This document shows, piece after piece, positions 7,795 through 11,248 of a DNA stretch of 11,248 nt. Both the position numbers and the translations under genes were made by a program. Under the pieces are notes generated by a model. That model had not been told where the DNA came from. It ran no database searches and worked only from the letters and a program-made list of their open reading frames with translations. How positions within the stretch are numbered: position 1 is the stretch's first letter; the number at the start of each line of letters is the position of its first letter. The DNA comes from Candidatus Poribacteria bacterium (GTDB taxonomy: Bacteria; Poribacteria; WGA-4E; PCPOR2b): assembly GCA_027296925.1 (NCBI GenBank), contig JAPUIP010000109.1, positions 1 through 11,248 of the forward strand, written 5' to 3'.

Positions 7795-8391
7795 ATGAAA
7801 GCTGTATCTACGCCCTTCAATGAATTGACGAAAAAGAAGATTACCCTTGCAGACTACCTACTGATGCCCGAAATCAATCATCCGTATGAGATCATTGATG
7901 GAGAAATGATGCCATCCCCTGCTCCCGCCCCTGCACATCAAAGAATGAGTTGGAATATTGCCATCCCTTTGGGAGAATACGTGCACCGAAGCGATCTCGG
8001 CATGGTGCTTTATGCACCGCTTGATATTATTATTCAACGTCACCCTTTGCGGACCCGTCAACCCGATGTGTTGTTCATCCATAAAGACAAACTATCTGGC
8101 ACCGGTTTTGATGCAATCGAAGAATTGCAGATTCTTGAGATTGCACCGGATCTAATCATCGAAGTGCTTTCACCATCAGATACAAAAAAAGTGCTTTCAG
8201 AGAAACTGTTGGACTACCAACGGATTGGCGTCAAGGAATGCTGGTTGGTCAGCCGTGAATCTCGGTCCGTTGAGGTTTTACGATTAATGGTCGAGCGGTC
8301 CGAGCGGGTAGGACGCTTCGGTCTCGGAGAAACCCTTCATAGTCTAGTGCTCCCAGACTTTCGGCTGACAGTGGATGAGATCTTTATTTAA
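7795..8391 (+). CDS. Uma2-family (DUF820) putative endonuclease, copy 2
   Basis: This is a tandem paralogue of the preceding gene, also 198 residues and alignable without gaps; by hand count about 42 residues differ (roughly 79% identical). The same motifs are kept: YEIIDGEMMPSPAP, RTRQPDVLFI, PDLIIEVLSPSD and DYQRIGVKECWLV, so both copies should fold and bind metal alike. Differences concentrate at residues 50-84, while residues 113-156 differ at one position only. The frame is open upstream to 7726, overlapping copy 1, but the ATG at 7795 has a strong GGAGGA site (7783-7788) six bases before it, and starting there makes the two proteins equal in length and collinear. The 52-base gap to copy 1 suggests joint transcription. 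Cellular function is unknown. Confidence 0.88.
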   Translation: MKAVSTPFNELTKKKITLADYLLMPEINHPYEIIDGEMMPSPAPAPAHQRMSWNIAIPLGEYVHRSDLGMVLYAPLDIIIQRHPLRTRQPDVLFIHKDKLSGTGFDAIEELQILEIAPDLIIEVLSPSDTKKVLSEKLLDYQRIGVKECWLVSRESRSVEVLRLMVERSERVGRFGLGETLHSLVLPDFRLTVDEIFI

Positions 8392-8410
8392 TGCCGCCCA
8401 CTTGTCACCT

Positions 8411-9265
8411 TCAACCCGATAACTCAGAAACTTCCCCCATTTCGACCTGCCGTAGATAGTCCGAAATCCGGCGATACGCGGTGTTAAGCTGCTGCATCAT
8501 TTCAAGGCTTCCACCCTTATCCGGATGATAGCTCAATGCGAGTTGTCGATAGCGAGCCCGCAACGCATCAAAGTCAACCGGATCGGTCAATCCAAAAATC
8601 TGAAAGCTGTCTCGTAATTCAGCAGGCACATTGAGTGGTTGATGTCTGCGCGTTTGTTTCGACCTTTGCCCAGCGGCTTGCTCCCGGATGCCCTCCAAGT
8701 GACCAGCCAGACGTCTGACGGACATCAATCGAATCTCATCCACCTCAAAAAAAAGTTCCCCAACACATTTGGCGCGAACCTCCACCGGCGTTTGGGCGAG
8801 AACACTTTCCAACGCTGTAATTCGCTCTCGTTTCTCTTGAGAAACAGTCCGTTCGTAATAGGCACGAACGAGCTCTTGGTAAAGCTGCCACTTGGGAGAT
8901 GGTAGACCGATTGCCGCCAAATTTCGGAGCCGGTAGCCGATGAGCGCATCAAGCGCCTCACGTGCGGCATGAGCGGCGATCTCTTCCTGAATCACTTCCA
9001 TCTCTGCTAGATTGAATCCTTGAAAGATCGAGAAATCCAGTTTCTGTTGGTAAAAATCCCTCAGCATCTCCAAATTACAGGCGGCAACCAAAGGCATGGG
9101 TGGTTTGACAAAGTCTCTATCCCACGTGCGAATCTGCTTTTGGACTTGCTGAACGTCCCTAAAAGAGATCTGTGCTGCGGCTTGATTTGCGTGCCGATGC
9201 AAAACTTGCCGCAATCGATTCGAAATAAAGGCAAGCTCATCGACAAATAAATAACGTGTGGACAT
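8411..9265 (-). CDS. J-domain protein with C-terminal J domain
   Basis: The 284-residue protein ends in a J domain (about residues 220-275): YRQLALSYHPDKGG contains the HPD tripeptide at 247-249, followed by MMQQLNTAYRRISDYL, the usual helix III. J domains stimulate ATP hydrolysis by DnaK/Hsp70, so the protein is probably a co-chaperone that brings a specific client or site to DnaK. The first 215 residues are mostly predicted helical, charged, and contain none of the DnaJ glycine-rich, zinc-finger or CbpA-type substrate domains; I do not recognise them. No signal peptide or membrane segment is seen, so it should be cytoplasmic. The start ATG at 9265 has no clear Shine-Dalgarno sequence, but no better start is available. 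It faces the Uma2 genes convergently with 19 bases between stops and lies 56 bases behind the oxidoreductase on the same strand, so it may share its message. Confidence 0.85.
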   Translation of the reverse strand: MSTRYLFVDELAFISNRLRQVLHRHANQAAAQISFRDVQQVQKQIRTWDRDFVKPPMPLVAACNLEMLRDFYQQKLDFSIFQGFNLAEMEVIQEEIAAHAAREALDALIGYRLRNLAAIGLPSPKWQLYQELVRAYYERTVSQEKRERITALESVLAQTPVEVRAKCVGELFFEVDEIRLMSVRRLAGHLEGIREQAAGQRSKQTRRHQPLNVPAELRDSFQIFGLTDPVDFDALRARYRQLALSYHPDKGGSLEMMQQLNTAYRRISDYLRQVEMGEVSELSG

Positions 9266-9321
9266 TTACACACCGGTTTGTGCTAACAGAGTCGCTGCCA
9301 TCCTTGTGGCCAAAAGCACGT

Positions 9322-10587
9322 CTAGATTGCCAAACTCTCGTTAATTTCCCGCTGATAGTCATCAACTTGCTCGGCGATCATTTCGTCGATAGTGATGAGG
9401 CGCCCAGTTTCGCCGGACTCCAGGATTGCATAGGAAACGGCAACAGATCGCGTGCCCTGTTCCGCATCGACCTCGACAGGGTGCTCCCCGGAAATCGCCT
9501 CCGCAAAATCTCCGTATTCGATCGCAATGATCTTTCGATCCGTTTCGGGAAATGGGAATTCGTAGCACCACAATCGATTTCCACCGAACAGGTCGGTTGT
9601 AACCGCGTCCAGATGGAAATCGGGGACCAGATCCAAAATTTTCTCATTGTTGATGGCGGCTTCTCCATCCACGTGCAGCGTGAGATTCCCACCACTGCGA
9701 TCTCCGGGCAGGACCATCGACCCACGAGAACCGTAAATGTGTCGTGCCCACACACCCTGACCCCGACCGGCGTGGTCTTCAATGTACTGGCCCACAACAC
9801 CGTTTTTGAAAGTTAGCGTTGCATAAGCGGCATCTTCCGCTGTGGCCTCAAATTCGGCTGGCATCTCCTTCTGCCAGCGTCCATAAACTCCGGCAGGGTT
9901 AGAGCCCGACGTGCCGCTACCGGCCGCAGGATTTTTGCGGATGGGTTCGTAAAGCCGTGTCTGCGCGTATACCGTTTGGATCTCGCCGAGCAGGTATTCC
10001 ATCATATCCGTGTAGTGAACGCCGACATCAAGGAGCACACCACTCTGGTCTTTCTGGTGACGCCATACAGAGATCAACATCCGATCCCCGCCACCGATCG
10101 CGTGATGGATCAGAAAGCGCGGATCACCGATAACGCCAGCATTGAGCAGGGCCTTTGCCAGGCGATTAATGGGGTCGCGCCGGTAATTCTCCGCCACGCT
10201 TAAGATGGCATCGGACGCTGCGGCGGCACGGGCGATGAGGTTGCACGCGCGGACGGTCAGCCCCATCGGCTTTTCGACCATCGTATGCCAGCCCCGCTCC
10301 AACGTCTCAACGGCGACGGTGTGATGGTATCGCGGCGTCGTGGTCACGTCAACCGCCTCAACACCGAGTGCAGCCAGTCCGTCCAGATCCGTGACAACCG
10401 CCGGACGGCTCCCAAAATGTTCTGCCGCTTGATTCGCAAGTGACTCGGCATTATCGCGCACCGGATCACATGCGCCAACAAGCTCAAAGCGCTCCCACCC
10501 GGTACGATGGAGTTCCGCAAGCCCGTACATATGACGGTGTCCCATACCACCACAGCCAACAATTGCTAATCGAATCTTCTCACTCAT
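9322..10587 (-). CDS. Gfo/Idh/MocA-family NAD(P)-dependent oxidoreductase
   Basis: The 421-residue protein belongs to the family of glucose-fructose oxidoreductase, inositol 2-dehydrogenase and MocA, which oxidise or reduce sugars, inositols and their derivatives. The N-terminal Rossmann fold shows GCGGMG (11-16) and Asp41 at the end of strand 2, which suggests NAD preference. The family signature EKP is at 105-107 (VEKPMG), and its lysine usually takes part in catalysis. The C-terminal domain carries SGVLLDVGVHYTD, with Asp187 and His191 at the usual catalytic positions. No signal peptide is present, so it is cytoplasmic. The frame is open to 10701, but the start at 10587 is supported by GGGGAGG six bases upstream and by a promoter at 10628-10656 that would lie inside a longer gene. 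The substrate cannot be deduced; the adjacent divergent zinc dehydrogenase hints at polyol or sugar metabolism. Confidence 0.93.
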   Translation of the reverse strand: MSEKIRLAIVGCGGMGHRHMYGLAELHRTGWERFELVGACDPVRDNAESLANQAAEHFGSRPAVVTDLDGLAALGVEAVDVTTTPRYHHTVAVETLERGWHTMVEKPMGLTVRACNLIARAAAASDAILSVAENYRRDPINRLAKALLNAGVIGDPRFLIHHAIGGGDRMLISVWRHQKDQSGVLLDVGVHYTDMMEYLLGEIQTVYAQTRLYEPIRKNPAAGSGTSGSNPAGVYGRWQKEMPAEFEATAEDAAYATLTFKNGVVGQYIEDHAGRGQGVWARHIYGSRGSMVLPGDRSGGNLTLHVDGEAAINNEKILDLVPDFHLDAVTTDLFGGNRLWCYEFPFPETDRKIIAIEYGDFAEAISGEHPVEVDAEQGTRSVAVSYAILESGETGRLITIDEMIAEQVDDYQREINESLAI

Positions 10588-10593
10588 TGGTTT

Positions 10594-10600
10594 CCTCCCC
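10594..10600 (-). promoter_or_regulatory. Strong ribosome binding site of the Gfo/Idh/MocA gene
   Basis: On the minus strand GGGGAGG is followed by AAACCA and the ATG at 10587. It selects this start over upstream in-frame codons. An eight-base palindrome ATCGCGAT lies just before it at 10604-10611, within the probable leader; its meaning is unknown. Confidence 0.75.
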
Positions 10601-10627
10601 TGGATCGCGATAAGGTTTGATTTTTTC

Positions 10628-10656
10628 ATTATAAAGTAGGCTTGGTTGGATGTCAA
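10628..10656 (-). promoter_or_regulatory. Perfect-consensus sigma70-type promoter
   Basis: On the minus strand, TTGACA (10656-10651), a 17-base spacer and TATAAT (10633-10628) match the housekeeping sigma consensus at all 12 hexamer positions with optimal spacing. Transcription would begin near 10621, giving a leader of about 33 bases before the oxidoreductase ATG at 10587. The J-domain gene further downstream could be carried on the same transcript. Confidence 0.85.
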
Positions 10657-10695
10657 CACCAAAAGGATCTGAGATTCGGTCAACGAATAATTCTC

Positions 10696-10724
10696 TTGCA
10701 TTCAACTGGGGTTTCTGATAAAAT
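10696..10724 (+). promoter_or_regulatory. Possible promoter of the zinc dehydrogenase gene
   Basis: TTGCAT (10696-10701), 17 bases, then TAAAAT (10719-10724; 5 of 6 to the -10 consensus) precede the dehydrogenase ATG by 46 bases. The -35 match is only 3 of 6, so activator assistance or a different promoter is possible. Its -35 lies about 40 bases from that of the opposing perfect promoter, so a regulator bound between them could affect both genes. Confidence 0.4.
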
Positions 10725-10770
10725 CTGTTGCTGTCTTCCAAAATGAACTGAATGAGGATGGGTATCCTGA

Positions 10771-11248
10771 ATGAAAACTGCCGTCTTTGAAGAAACCGGA
10801 AAGTTGAGCGTACAGGACAAGCCGGTGCCGCATCTGGATGCAGGCGATGTCTTAATCAAGGTCGATCTCTGTGGCATCTGCGCGTCGGATCTGGCTGCCC
10901 TCAACGGGGACGTGACCGACTACTCTCCGCCTGTTGTGATGGGACATGAACTCGCGGGTGTCGTCGTCGAGAGCCGACACCCTGACGTGAAGATTGGTGA
11001 GAAGGTGACAGTCAACCCGATGCTCTCCTGCGGACACTGCGAGTACTGCCGAGCGGATCTGGACAAGTATTGCGAGACCATTGAAGGGATTGGGCACGAC
11101 ATCGACGGCGGATACGCGGAATACCTTCGCATGCCAAAACATGGCGTAGATACTGGAAAACTCATCGCCGTGCCGGATGCCATCCCGCCGGAAGAACTCA
11201 TCTTTCTAGAACCGTTGGGATGCTGTATCAATGCAATGCGTGAAACGA
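10771..11248 (+). CDS. Zinc-dependent medium-chain alcohol/polyol dehydrogenase (5' part)
   Basis: The gene runs off the right edge after 159 codons. The visible part is the catalytic GroES-like domain of the MDR family. Catalytic-zinc residues are Cys37 (CGICASD), His59-Glu60 in GHELAG, and Glu147 in LEPLGCC. The structural-zinc lobe is Cys87, Cys90, Cys93 and Cys101 (CGHCEYCRADLDKYC). GGYAEY (113-118) and the LEPLGC motif are typical of threonine, sorbitol and other polyol dehydrogenases; the cofactor-binding Rossmann half lies outside the window. The ATG is chosen because MKTAVFEETGKLSV fits the family's first strand; the purine-rich GAGGA at 10754-10758 is rather far upstream, so initiation may be weak. 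It diverges from the Gfo/Idh/MocA gene across 183 bases. Exact substrate unknown: L-threonine, sorbitol, gulonate or similar are all possible. Confidence 0.92.
   Translation, partial: MKTAVFEETGKLSVQDKPVPHLDAGDVLIKVDLCGICASDLAALNGDVTDYSPPVVMGHELAGVVVESRHPDVKIGEKVTVNPMLSCGHCEYCRADLDKYCETIEGIGHDIDGGYAEYLRMPKHGVDTGKLIAVPDAIPPEELIFLEPLGCCINAMRET

Noticed and set aside
7146..8391. Uma2 pair as a restriction-modification or toxin-antitoxin system
   Set aside because: No methyltransferase, specificity subunit or antitoxin-like small gene is adjacent; both genes are the same family and arose by duplication.
9256..9816. 186-residue open frame on the plus strand
   Set aside because: It is antisense to the Gfo/Idh/MocA gene, which has a clear fold, RBS and promoter.
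10588..10701. 38-residue N-terminal extension of the oxidoreductase
   Set aside because: It would span the perfect promoter, lacks an RBS, and places the Rossmann motif unusually far from the N-terminus.
1..11248. CRISPR array, tRNA or rRNA gene
   Set aside because: No regularly spaced repeat units, no cloverleaf-type sequence in the intergenic gaps, and no rRNA-like stretch were seen by eye.

Overview
The window looks like a chromosomal segment of a free-living or symbiotic bacterium of moderate GC content. It is gene-dense and has insertion-sequence debris at its left edge. No marker gene fixes the taxon. NADPH-type glutamate synthase, tandem Uma2-family proteins, a Gfo/Idh/MocA oxidoreductase and a zinc-dependent dehydrogenase together recall uncultured, metabolically broad lineages such as Candidatus Poribacteria or its relatives. 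That is an impression from gene content, not a demonstration.

Layout. Positions 1-458 hold a decayed IS5-type transposase (minus strand), an inverted pair of putative IS ends, and between them a patch of short GTGTCTGGT repeats. Positions 682-7129 hold a complete ammonia-assimilation locus on the plus strand: gltB (large subunit), a 289-base spacer with a row of four small palindromes, gltD (small subunit) and a strong intrinsic terminator. Positions 7146-8391 carry two tandem 198-residue Uma2-family (PD-(D/E)XK-like) genes. They are recent duplicates with an unevenly distributed divergence. On the minus strand, 8411-9265 encodes a protein with a J domain at its extreme C-terminus, and 9322-10587 a Gfo/Idh/MocA oxidoreductase. 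The latter is driven by a promoter with perfect -35 and -10 consensus hexamers. Divergently, from 10771 off the right edge, runs a medium-chain zinc-dependent alcohol/polyol dehydrogenase (first 159 codons only).

How the genes work together. GltB and GltD form glutamate synthase (GOGAT), which converts glutamine plus 2-oxoglutarate to two glutamates using NADPH. GltD takes up NADPH through FAD and passes electrons via Fe-S clusters to FMN in GltB. The oxidoreductase and zinc dehydrogenase form a divergent pair of NAD(P)-dependent enzymes, a common arrangement in sugar or polyol catabolism, but their substrates cannot be read from sequence. The J-domain gene lies 56 bases behind the oxidoreductase on the same strand and may be co-transcribed.

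I do not see a clear, previously undescribed multi-gene system here. The best leads are the palindrome array between gltB and gltD, the near-identical tract shared by the two Uma2 genes, the J-domain protein with an unrecognised N-terminal part, and the IS-end/short-repeat structure at the left edge.
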